Shown here in pieces: positions 26,363 to 33,702 of a stretch of DNA of 64,000 nt. The position numbers and the translations under genes were made by a program. The DNA comes from Pseudaeromonas sp963677375 (lineage in GTDB: Bacteria > Pseudomonadota > Gammaproteobacteria > Enterobacterales > Aeromonadaceae), in NCBI GenBank assembly GCA_963677375.2, contig CAXXIF010000004.1, positions 539,247 through 603,246 on the forward strand. Direction: 5' to 3'. The stretch's first letter is position 1, and each line of letters starts with the position of its first letter. The notes beneath the pieces were generated by a model that was not told the DNA's origin, did no database searches, and saw nothing but the letters and a program-made list of their open reading frames with translations.

Positions 26363-26800
26363 ATGTCTGACTATCAGAATTTGTTACGCAGCCATGCGCA
26401 TTGCATGGTGTGCGGCCCGGAATCTGTCCACAAAGCGGGAGTGCCACTGCTCTTTATCCGGGAAGCTGGGGGTAAGGTGAGTGCGGAGTTCCAGGTGGGT
26501 GAGCGTCACCAAGGTTATACCGGGTTGATGCATGGCGGCATGACCAGCACGCTGCTGGATGCCGCCATGACGCACTGTCTGTTGATGTCCGGCATCCAGG
26601 CGTTGACTGCCGAACTGACGGTGCGCTTTATGGCACCGATCCGGGTAGGACAAACTCTCCAGCTTTCGGCCCAGTTGCTGGGGGAACGGCGCGGCATCTA
26701 TCAACTGGAGGCCTGGCTGCACCATGGTGCTCAGGGTGTGGCGCGAGCCAGGGCCAAGTTTATTACCTCGCCAGCCGGAGTGATTGCCCATGTCGACTGA
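26363..26800 (+). CDS. Hotdog-fold (PaaI-like) thioesterase
   Basis: The 145 residues show the 4HBT/PaaI pattern YTGLMHGGMTSTLLDAAMTHCL around residues 52-73, with HGG and the following acidic helix expected for acyl-CoA thioester hydrolysis, then LTVRFMAPIRVGQTL. The N-terminus has HCMVCGPE, which may hold metal. The start at 26363 lacks a clear ribosome binding site but matches the family; the frame begins at 26321. It overlaps the metallo-beta-lactamase gene by 11 bp. Confidence 0.83.
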   Translation: MSDYQNLLRSHAHCMVCGPESVHKAGVPLLFIREAGGKVSAEFQVGERHQGYTGLMHGGMTSTLLDAAMTHCLLMSGIQALTAELTVRFMAPIRVGQTLQLSAQLLGERRGIYQLEAWLHHGAQGVARARAKFITSPAGVIAHVD

Positions 26801-27686
26801 ACTGGTATTGACTCTGCTGTGTGAAAATCACGCCACTGAGCCCTTGCAGGCCGAACACGGGCTGGCTTTTTGGTTACAGGGGCCTGAATTGACGGCGCTC
26901 TTCGATTGCGGGAGCGGGCAGACGCTGTGCCAGAATGCCCTGCAATTGCAGATCCCGCTGGCCAGCTGCCAACAAGTGATCCTGAGTCATGGTCACTATG
27001 ATCATACCGGGGGTTTGGCCGAGCTCTGGCGTCATGGCATGACGATGCGGATAGTGGCACATCCGGATGTAACATTGACCCGGTTCAGTTGTCATCCTGA
27101 GCGGGCGGTGCGTGCCATTGGGATGCCACCTGTGGTGGCTGCTCAGTTGCTGGCTCTGCCCTCCGAGTTACGGCGGTGGAGTTCGGAACCTCATCGTCTG
27201 ACGCCCTATCTGGGGACCAGTGGTGAGATCCCGCGCCATGATGAATTTGAGGATGTCGGCGGACCCTTTTTTCTGGATGCCGATGGGCAGGTTGCGGATC
27301 TGATCCGGGATGATCTGGCGTTGTGGATCAATACGCCCCGAGGTCTTGTCATCCTGCTGGGCTGTGGTCATTCGGGGTTGATTAATACTATTCAACAGAT
27401 CCGGCGCGTCACCGGATGTCAGCGTATCGCCGGGATCATCGGCGGTTTGCATCTGTTGCATGCCGGTCCGGCACGGCTGCAGCATACGCTGGCTTTTTTG
27501 CGCAGTTGCTGCCTGAATTTCATGTATGTGGGACATTGTAGCGGCGATGACGTGATCGCCAGACTCGGCCATGAGCTGCCGGGAGTTACCATCCAGACCC
27601 TGCAGGTTGGTGAGCGTTATGTCTTGCCAGTGCAGGCTCTTCCATCGTGTCTCCCCTGCCGCTCTGAAAACGGCCCTTTCCCCTGA
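26790..27686 (+). CDS. Metallo-beta-lactamase-fold hydrolase (COG1237 type)
   Basis: The ~298 residues have the HxHxDH motif SHGHYDHTGGL near 71-81, FDCGSG before it, GCGHSGLINTIQQIRR and IIGGLHLL further on, and MYVGHCSGDD near the C-terminus. This matches the COG1237 branch, whose archaeal members include a dihydropterin-aminobenzene phosphate synthase; the substrate here is unknown. It is the last gene of the DUF134 operon. Part of its 3' end recurs as a decayed copy at 29417-29573. Confidence 0.87.
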   Translation: MSTELVLTLLCENHATEPLQAEHGLAFWLQGPELTALFDCGSGQTLCQNALQLQIPLASCQQVILSHGHYDHTGGLAELWRHGMTMRIVAHPDVTLTRFSCHPERAVRAIGMPPVVAAQLLALPSELRRWSSEPHRLTPYLGTSGEIPRHDEFEDVGGPFFLDADGQVADLIRDDLALWINTPRGLVILLGCGHSGLINTIQQIRRVTGCQRIAGIIGGLHLLHAGPARLQHTLAFLRSCCLNFMYVGHCSGDDVIARLGHELPGVTIQTLQVGERYVLPVQALPSCLPCRSENGPFP

Positions 27687-27796
27687 CACTAACTGGTTGG
27701 GTTTGCAGGTGACTGCCATACTTGGAGTCATACCTGTCACCCTTGCCAGGGGCTGATGACGCAAGCCCTGTGTGCGGAAAGGAAGAGGAGGTTGCG

Positions 27797-28036
27797 ATGG
27801 AAAGCCCAGTACACGGTTTACCCGCATTATTTCGTCAATTGGGTTTGGACGATAGCCCGGAGGCCATTCACCATTTTGTGACCCAGCACGCCCCCCTGCC
27901 TGAGCATATCCCATTGGCTGAGGCACCCTGCTGGACGGCGGCTCAGACTCAATTTCTGGAACAGGCTAAGGCCGACGATGCCGATTGGGCGGAGCTGGTT
28001 GATGAACTGGATCTGATGTTGCGCGGGCCTAGCTAG
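27797..28036 (+). CDS. DUF2789 family protein
   Basis: The 79 residues (LPALFRQLGLDDSPEAIHHF, LFEQ-like AQTQFLEQAKADDADWAELVDELD) match the small acidic helical DUF2789 family of gammaproteobacteria, of unknown function. A very strong AGGAGG lies 7 nt before ATG 27797. The 110-bp gap before it contains a GGTGAC/GTCACC inverted repeat (27710-27741), possibly ending the preceding operon. Confidence 0.83.
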   Translation: MESPVHGLPALFRQLGLDDSPEAIHHFVTQHAPLPEHIPLAEAPCWTAAQTQFLEQAKADDADWAELVDELDLMLRGPS

Positions 28037-28121
28037 CGTCGCTCATTCATTTCATCGGAGATCTTATGCACTCATGGATCGCAAGAGACACTGGTTACTG
28101 CCGATGTAGGGATACAACCCT

Positions 28122-29069
28122 ATGAAATATAAAGATTACTATGAGGCTCTCGGCATAGGGCATGACGCCACTCTCGACGATATCAAGAAGGCGTATCGTA
28201 AACTTGCTCACCAATACCACCCGGATATCTCGACCGACCGTGAAGGCGAGGCGAAGTTCAAGGTGATCGCGGAAGCCTACAAGACGCTAAAAGATCCCGA
28301 GAAACGCAAGGCCTATGATCAATTAGGCCGCCATCCCGAGGGGCAGGATTTTGAACCGCCTCCGGCGTGGGAGCGGCAATTCGGTGGTTCCGACTTTTCA
28401 TTCAACGACATCGATCTGGCGGATCTGTTTGCCTCGTTTTCTACCCACCGCCAACGGACTGGACGGCAAGGAGCGGCAAGGCCAATTCCTGGACAGGATT
28501 ATGAAGTCACAGCACAGATTTCGTTAGCCGAGGCCTATCGGGGGACGCTCATTGATCTGAGTTTCTCGGTACCAGAGCCGGATGCCCAGGGGCGGATGCA
28601 CAGCGTCCAGCAGACGTTCAAGGCTCGGATACCGCGTGGTGTCACGGATGGCCAGAAGTTACGTCTGGCCGGAAAAGGTGGGCGAGGCATCCATGGTGGC
28701 CGGAACGGTGATCTCTATTTACACCTCGTGTTCCGTCCCCATGCGCTCTACCGCGTCAAGGGGCATGACCTCTATCTGGATCTGCCTCTGGCTCCTTGGG
28801 AGGCGGTGCTGGGTGCCACCATCGATATTCCGACGCTGGGCGGCGCGGTACGACTAAAGATCCCGGCCGGTACCTCTTCCGGACGCCAGTTGCGGGTTGC
28901 TCACCGTGGTTTACCCAAGCAAGTAGGTGATCCCGGAGATCTCTTTGTGTTGGTGCAACTGGTGGTTCCTGCGGTACTCAATTCGCAGGAGCAGGCGCTG
29001 TTCCGGCAACTGGCTGCGGGTTCGACCTTTGATCCTCGTCAGCACTTTGCTCAGGAGTTGGCGACATGA
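28122..29069 (+). CDS. cbpA: Curved DNA-binding protein / DnaJ-like co-chaperone CbpA
   Basis: The 315 residues comprise an N-terminal J-domain (KDYYEALGIGHDATLDDIKKAYRKLAHQYHPD, with the HPD triad near 33-35), a Gly/Phe-type linker, then two C-terminal substrate-binding beta-domains with no Cys zinc finger. This is the CbpA arrangement. CbpA is a DnaK co-chaperone and nucleoid-associated protein of stationary phase. The last 4 nt overlap the start of cbpM, its inhibitor. Confidence 0.94.
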   Translation: MKYKDYYEALGIGHDATLDDIKKAYRKLAHQYHPDISTDREGEAKFKVIAEAYKTLKDPEKRKAYDQLGRHPEGQDFEPPPAWERQFGGSDFSFNDIDLADLFASFSTHRQRTGRQGAARPIPGQDYEVTAQISLAEAYRGTLIDLSFSVPEPDAQGRMHSVQQTFKARIPRGVTDGQKLRLAGKGGRGIHGGRNGDLYLHLVFRPHALYRVKGHDLYLDLPLAPWEAVLGATIDIPTLGGAVRLKIPAGTSSGRQLRVAHRGLPKQVGDPGDLFVLVQLVVPAVLNSQEQALFRQLAAGSTFDPRQHFAQELAT

Positions 29070-29398
29070 AACTGGAGCTCGCAGAAAATTATTTGTTAGA
29101 CGACCAGATCGAGGTCTCTTTCGACGAGTTGGCAGAATGGTCTGGCTTATCAAAGGCCGAGTTACGGGCGCTCGTCGAGAGTGGGGTGCTGTTGCCCAAC
29201 AATCCCCAACAGCGGCCCTGGACCTTTCGTGGCAATTATGTGGTGACGGTTCGTAGCGTGTGTCGTCTGCGCGATGATTTTGAACTGGATGCCAACATGC
29301 TGCCGTTGGCTTATGTCATGGTGGCGCGCATCCGGGATCTCGAGGCGCAATTGCGGGAGTTGCAAGCGACAATGCCCGGTGTTTTCCGTCAAGGCTAG
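29066..29398 (+). CDS. cbpM: Chaperone modulator CbpM
   Basis: The 110 residues have a MerR-like N-terminal helical region (VSFDELAEWSGLSKAELRALVESGVL) and a coiled C-terminus (ARIRDLEAQLRELQ), matching CbpM, which binds the CbpA J-domain and blocks it. ATG 29066 overlaps the cbpA stop (ATGA), so the two are coupled. Confidence 0.92.
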   Translation: MKLELAENYLLDDQIEVSFDELAEWSGLSKAELRALVESGVLLPNNPQQRPWTFRGNYVVTVRSVCRLRDDFELDANMLPLAYVMVARIRDLEAQLRELQATMPGVFRQG

Positions 29399-29416
29399 TG
29401 AGGGGGGCCCCATCTC

Positions 29417-29573
29417 ATTGCAGTCGAACCGGCGAACCACCGGATAACTGCGTATGGCGGGGATCAGTGGCGGCCTGCATCTGTGGTATGTCGGTCCGGC
29501 CCGGAGACAAGATACGTTAGCGATTTTTCGGTTGAATTTCATACGCGTGGAATAGTGTAGCGGAGATAACGAG
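29417..29573 (+). pseudogene. Decayed 3' fragment of a second metallo-beta-lactamase-fold gene
   Basis: Translation of 29454-29573 gives MAGISGGLHLWYVGPARRQDTLA... then LNFIRVE, an in-frame stop, and CSGDNE. This aligns with IAGIIGGLHLLHAGPARLQHTLA...LNFMYVG-HCSGDD of the intact gene at 26790-27686. Nucleotide similarity extends back to about 29417 (CCGGCG...CACCGGAT). There is a short internal deletion and a stop, and no start. It runs right up to the fumC ATG, so it is a remnant of a duplicated or transferred copy. Confidence 0.75.
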
Positions 29574-30971
29574 ATGGCTCAGGACCGGGTACGGCGGGAA
29601 CACGATTCACTGGGTGAGGTGATGGTTCCGGCCGAAAAATACTGGGGGGCGCAAACCCAACGCGCACTTCGTCATTTCCAGATAGGCCACGAATATTTTC
29701 CCCGATCCTTTCTGCGCGCTCTGGGGCTGGCCAAGCTGGCTGCGGCACAAACCAATATGAAGCTGCAGCGGCTGGACCCAGTCCGCGGCGCGGCAATTGC
29801 CACGGCGGCATCCCGAATGGTTGCCGGTGAACTGGATGCGCATTTCCCGTTGACGATCTGGCAAAGCGGCTCGGGAACCCAAACCAATATGAATGCCAAC
29901 GAAGTGCTGGCCCATGTTGCCAACCAACAACTCGGTGTGTCCTCCGGTACGCCGGACGCCGTTCACCCCAATGATCACTGCAATATGGGGCAATCCACCA
30001 ACGATCTATTTCCCACCGCCATGCATATTGCGGTGGTCGAGCAACTGCACCAGCAGTTATTTCCGGCCTTGCAGAGATTACAGGCCGAGCTGCAGAAGCG
30101 GGTGTATGAGTGGGATGCCATCATCAAGCTGGGACGAACCCATCTGCAAGACGCCACCCCCTTGACCTTGGGTCAGGAGTTTTCGGCGTATGTCACGCAA
30201 CTGGCCTGGGGGAGATCTCGGCTGGATGCCACCTTGCCCCGGCTGTATCCGCTGGCGCAAGGTGGCACGGCGGTCGGCACAGGGCTGAATACGGCGCGAG
30301 AATTCGCCGCACAGTTCGCCATCGGTATCGCCGGGTTGACCGGGCTGCCATTTACCTCGGCAGAAAATAAATTTGCGGCCTTGTCGGGTCATGAACCGCT
30401 GGTGGAGTTGTCGGCCATGCTCGCTACCCTGGCGGTCAGCCTCAACAAGATGGCTAGCGATATCCGTTTGCTGGGCTCAGGCCCGCGTTCTGGGTTGGGA
30501 GAGTTGTTGTTACCGGCTAATGAGCCTGGCTCCTCCATCATGCCGGGTAAGGTCAATCCGACGCAGTGCGAGGTGCTAACCATGGTTTGTGCCCAGGTGC
30601 TTGGTAATCACAACACCATTAGCATGGCGGCGGCTCAGGGGCAGCTGGAATTGAATGTGTTTAAGCCGGTTATCATCTATAACCTGCTGCAGAGCATGCA
30701 GCTGTTGAGCGATGGTATGGGTAGTTTTGCCGAATTTTGTATTGCAGGTTTGCAACCTAATCAGCCTCGAATTAACGAATTGCTTGAGCAATCCCTGATG
30801 CTGGTGACGGCCTTGAGTCCTCGTCTGGGATATGAACGAGCGGCAGCGCTGGCGCTGGCGGCGCTGAATAATGGCACCAGTCTGCGTGAAGAAGTATTGA
30901 GGAGTGGCTGTTTGTCGATGGAGGAGCTGACCCTCTTGTTGCAGCCGAAAAATATGCTGGCCGCAGATTAG
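29574..30971 (+). CDS. fumC: Class II fumarate hydratase
   Basis: The 465-residue cytosolic homotetramer type lacks an iron-sulfur cluster and interconverts fumarate and malate in the TCA cycle. It contains GSGTQTNMNANEV, HPNDHCNMGQSTND and the superfamily signature GSSIMPGKVNPTQCE with the catalytic Ser. Length matches E. coli FumC (467 aa). GGAG lies 8 nt before the ATG, and that ribosome binding site derives from the decayed metallo-beta-lactamase fragment. FumC in E. coli is induced by oxidative stress; regulation is not visible here. Confidence 0.95.
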   Translation: MAQDRVRREHDSLGEVMVPAEKYWGAQTQRALRHFQIGHEYFPRSFLRALGLAKLAAAQTNMKLQRLDPVRGAAIATAASRMVAGELDAHFPLTIWQSGSGTQTNMNANEVLAHVANQQLGVSSGTPDAVHPNDHCNMGQSTNDLFPTAMHIAVVEQLHQQLFPALQRLQAELQKRVYEWDAIIKLGRTHLQDATPLTLGQEFSAYVTQLAWGRSRLDATLPRLYPLAQGGTAVGTGLNTAREFAAQFAIGIAGLTGLPFTSAENKFAALSGHEPLVELSAMLATLAVSLNKMASDIRLLGSGPRSGLGELLLPANEPGSSIMPGKVNPTQCEVLTMVCAQVLGNHNTISMAAAQGQLELNVFKPVIIYNLLQSMQLLSDGMGSFAEFCIAGLQPNQPRINELLEQSLMLVTALSPRLGYERAAALALAALNNGTSLREEVLRSGCLSMEELTLLLQPKNMLAAD

Positions 30972-31128
30972 TGGTTAACCTGAATGTCGCGAAATAGCTC
31001 GGCATTTGCGATCAATCGCTACACGAATATCTTGTTTGGGTTAACAAACTAATTAAACCAGGTTATTGCCTTCGGATCAGTATTCGTCACTCAAGGCGTT
31101 ACTCGATTAAATCAAGCCGGATAATTAA

Positions 31129-31164
31129 CCAATGGAATCAAGCCTGGATTCCATTGGGGCTTTT
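31129..31164 (+). terminator. Hairpin after fumC, probable terminator
   Basis: An 11-bp perfect stem CCAATGGAATC/GATTCCATTGG (31129-31139, 31147-31157) is followed by GGGCTTTT. It sits in the 366-bp fumC-hns gap (30972-31337). The remainder of the gap is AT-rich and must hold the hns promoter; I see no further gene in it. Confidence 0.6.
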
Positions 31165-31337
31165 GCTCTGTTCGAAAGAGAGATGAAAAAATCTTTTTGT
31201 GAGGCAACAATAGCTAGATTATTTATTTCAGACTGGAATAACTGAGACTTTGTAATTAGAATAACCTCAAATTACACATCGCTGTGCCACTACCACTGCG
31301 TTTTATCGCTCAATATTTTTTATTATAAGGTTTTGAC

Positions 31338-31742
31338 ATGTCTGAATTTATCAAAGTGTTGTTGAATATCCGCAGCTTGAAAGCCGCAGCTCGGGAGTTG
31401 ACTCTGGAACAACTGGAAGAAGGCTTGTCAAAGCTGACGACAGTGATCGAAGAATTGCGTGCTCAGAAAGAAGGCGAGCAGAAGCAACGTGAAGAGCGTG
31501 CTCGTAAAATCAGCGAATATATGGCGCTGATGCAAGCCGATGGTATCGATATCTCTGAACTGGTCTCAGGCCCGGTTGAAGTCAAAGAGACTTCCAAGCG
31601 CGCTCCTCGTCCGGCCAAGTATGCCTACCAGGATGACAATGGCGAGCACCGTACCTGGACCGGCCAAGGCCGTCAGCCGGTTGTGATTCGTCGTGGCATC
31701 GAAGAGCAAGGCAAGACTCTGGAAGACTTCCTGATCAAGTAA
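31338..31742 (+). CDS. hns: H-NS family nucleoid-associated silencer
   Basis: The 134 residues comprise an N-terminal dimerisation coiled coil (SEFIKVLLNIRSLKAAARELTLEQLEEGL..., Lys/Glu-rich to ~65), a linker, and a C-terminal DNA-binding domain with YAYQDDNGEHRTWTGQGRQPVVIRRGI. The TWTGQGRQP loop (H-NS TWTGQGRTP) is the AT-hook-like element. It silences AT-rich, acquired DNA, possibly including the island in this window. It is monocistronic with a strong terminator. Confidence 0.94.
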   Translation: MSEFIKVLLNIRSLKAAARELTLEQLEEGLSKLTTVIEELRAQKEGEQKQREERARKISEYMALMQADGIDISELVSGPVEVKETSKRAPRPAKYAYQDDNGEHRTWTGQGRQPVVIRRGIEEQGKTLEDFLIK

Positions 31743-31762
31743 TCGCGCATTCCTCTTGTGAT

Positions 31763-31800
31763 AAAAACGCCCTGAATAGTTTTATTCAGGGCGTTTTTTT
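31763..31800 (+). terminator. Rho-independent terminator after hns
   Basis: The stem AAAAACGCCCTGAATA paired with TATTCAGGGCGTTTT has a 4-nt loop and ends in TTTTTTT. Confidence 0.95.
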
Positions 31801-31914
31801 ATGGTGCACGAGTGAAACGTTTCCGGATCGGATGTGTCGCATGTTGTCATGCCTATTGGCCGCCGGCTGAGGTGCATTATTCCGGGCTTCATCACGAAAC
31901 CCGGATAGGGTATA

Positions 31915-33234
31915 TCAGAACAACCATTCCAATCCGAGCGTCAGCTCTTGCTGACTCATGGCAATGGTGATGGTCTGCGGTTCACTGCCATCCATTCCTG
32001 AGAGGGAGTTTTTCCCGGAAAGAGTATTTTTTGGCGCATACATATAACTACCCAACAGATTCAAATTATCTGTGAGACGATAGCTGCCACCCAAACAATA
32101 GTGCCATTCGATCAATCCTGGTGACAGCACGTTGAAGAGGATTTCGCTATCGCGGATCGGACTCTTGCCGTAACTGATACCACTACGAAGCGACCAGTTT
32201 GTTTGCTGATATTGCAGGCCCAACTTATAAACGGTCATATCATCCCAGCCAAACCCGGTACTGATAGGCCCACCCAGACAAGCCGCGCTAACTCCCTGCA
32301 TGCAGCTGAACATCGCATCGGCCGTATTGGCTATTGCAGCCACATCCGAGTAAAAAATACGCTGTATATCAAATAACACCAACCACTCAGGGGTTGTATT
32401 CCAGGCCATCCCTACATTGGCGACTGCCGGAATATCAAACCGCCCTTCGTTCGGGAATAGTCCGCTGTATTGATTAAAGTTGGACATGCGAATACGCGGT
32501 TGATAGGCAGCACCCAGCCAGAGAGTATCGGTCAGCTTGCCCTGGTAGCCCAGTTTTGCTCCGACCCCGTAGGCGTAATCGGTTCCGTTATCGGAGAGGT
32601 GTTCCGGATCGCGCGAGAAACCGGCAAATGTACCTATCCCGTACGCTTTGAACGCTTGACCCGCGAGCAGCAGACTCACGCCAAGGGCTTGGTCGGGTTG
32701 CAGCTTATAGGTGTAACTGCCACTGATAAACATCTGCTTGAGGTCGACACCGGCCGTGCCATCACCAAAGGTGCCCGGCATGGTGTAATGGCCGCCCGTG
32801 TTATCGCTGATGGTGGCCGTACCGCCTTCATATTTTGTATTCATACCCCCATTGCCATAGGCGGCCAGCCCCAGTGTCTGACGGTCATCCATTCGATAGT
32901 TAAAAGCCAGACTCGGGATCATGAACAGGGCGTTGTCGCTGCTGATCTGCTGCGGTCCGATGGAAAAAATAGGTGACGCACTCCCTTCCGAGGTATAGCT
33001 ACGATCCGGGCTGAATAGCGAGAGGTTGGCATCGAAGCTGTCATCCACAAATGCCAGTCCGGCAGGATTGGTCGCGGCCACCATGGCATCAAAGTGATAG
33101 GCCGTGGTGGCTCCTGCCACGGCTTTATCCTGAGTACTGAAACCATGAGAGATCATGCCGTTGGTCGCATGTCCCTGCTGGACGAACAGACAGATTCCCA
33201 GCGCGCCCAAACGGGTGAGCGTTACTTTTTTCAT
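31915..33234 (-). CDS. FadL/OmpP1/TodX-family outer-membrane transporter
   Basis: The ~439 residues have a signal peptide (MKKVTLTRLGALGICLFVQQGHA) and then the FadL hallmark N-terminus TNGMISHGFSTQDKAVAGATTAY with NPAGLA shortly after. The remainder alternates beta-strands and ends in an aromatic (GLEWLF), as in outer-membrane barrels. The family moves long-chain fatty acids or hydrophobic compounds across the outer membrane. ATG 33234 has GGGGA upstream; a further in-frame start at 33246 adds three residues. It is divergent from katG. Confidence 0.88.
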   Translation of the reverse strand: MKKVTLTRLGALGICLFVQQGHATNGMISHGFSTQDKAVAGATTAYHFDAMVAATNPAGLAFVDDSFDANLSLFSPDRSYTSEGSASPIFSIGPQQISSDNALFMIPSLAFNYRMDDRQTLGLAAYGNGGMNTKYEGGTATISDNTGGHYTMPGTFGDGTAGVDLKQMFISGSYTYKLQPDQALGVSLLLAGQAFKAYGIGTFAGFSRDPEHLSDNGTDYAYGVGAKLGYQGKLTDTLWLGAAYQPRIRMSNFNQYSGLFPNEGRFDIPAVANVGMAWNTTPEWLVLFDIQRIFYSDVAAIANTADAMFSCMQGVSAACLGGPISTGFGWDDMTVYKLGLQYQQTNWSLRSGISYGKSPIRDSEILFNVLSPGLIEWHYCLGGSYRLTDNLNLLGSYMYAPKNTLSGKNSLSGMDGSEPQTITIAMSQQELTLGLEWLF

Positions 33235-33403
33235 TGATATCCCCAAATGAGTAATAAATATGATCTGACGTGAGCGAGTCGAGTACCGGAGTGGGCAGAC
33301 GCGAATGCGCCGGTCTGGACCAAGCTGCCAATGGGGGGATGATAGGGGGCAAGGGCCGGGCAGGTATGATATGGATCAATTGCTTAAATATTATTTACAA
33401 CTA

Positions 33404-33501
33404 AATTAGCTATTGCTAATTAGCTCACGAAATCGCATGGCTGGCTCTACAGCGCCATAACATTCATGACCCATCTTATTAACGAGAAAGGATCATGAAT
33501 G
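33404..33501. promoter_or_regulatory. Inverted repeats in the fadL-like/katG intergenic region
   Basis: Within the 468-bp gap 33235-33702, AATTAGC-TATT-GCTAATT (33404-33421) forms a compact dyad, and CATTCATGA/TCATGAATG (33461-33469, 33493-33501) a longer-spaced one. The first resembles a repressor operator; the second could be a terminator or RNA hairpin. No OxyR-type site was securely identified for katG. The rest of the gap shows no gene. Confidence 0.35.
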
Positions 33502-33702
33502 CCCATGATGCTCGTATGTCGTCATTCGGCATAGGGTCGCAGTCTCGCTGGCAAAACTCTGTTGTTTATCTTTGTGTGCGCTATTCGGGGCTATAGTGGC
33601 TGTAACTCGTGTGATCCAAGGTGGTAGATGCAAACGCTCGAAACGTGACCCTCAGGGGCCGATAGCCATTTTTAGTGAACCACGCAACCAAAGGCGAAAA
33701 AC

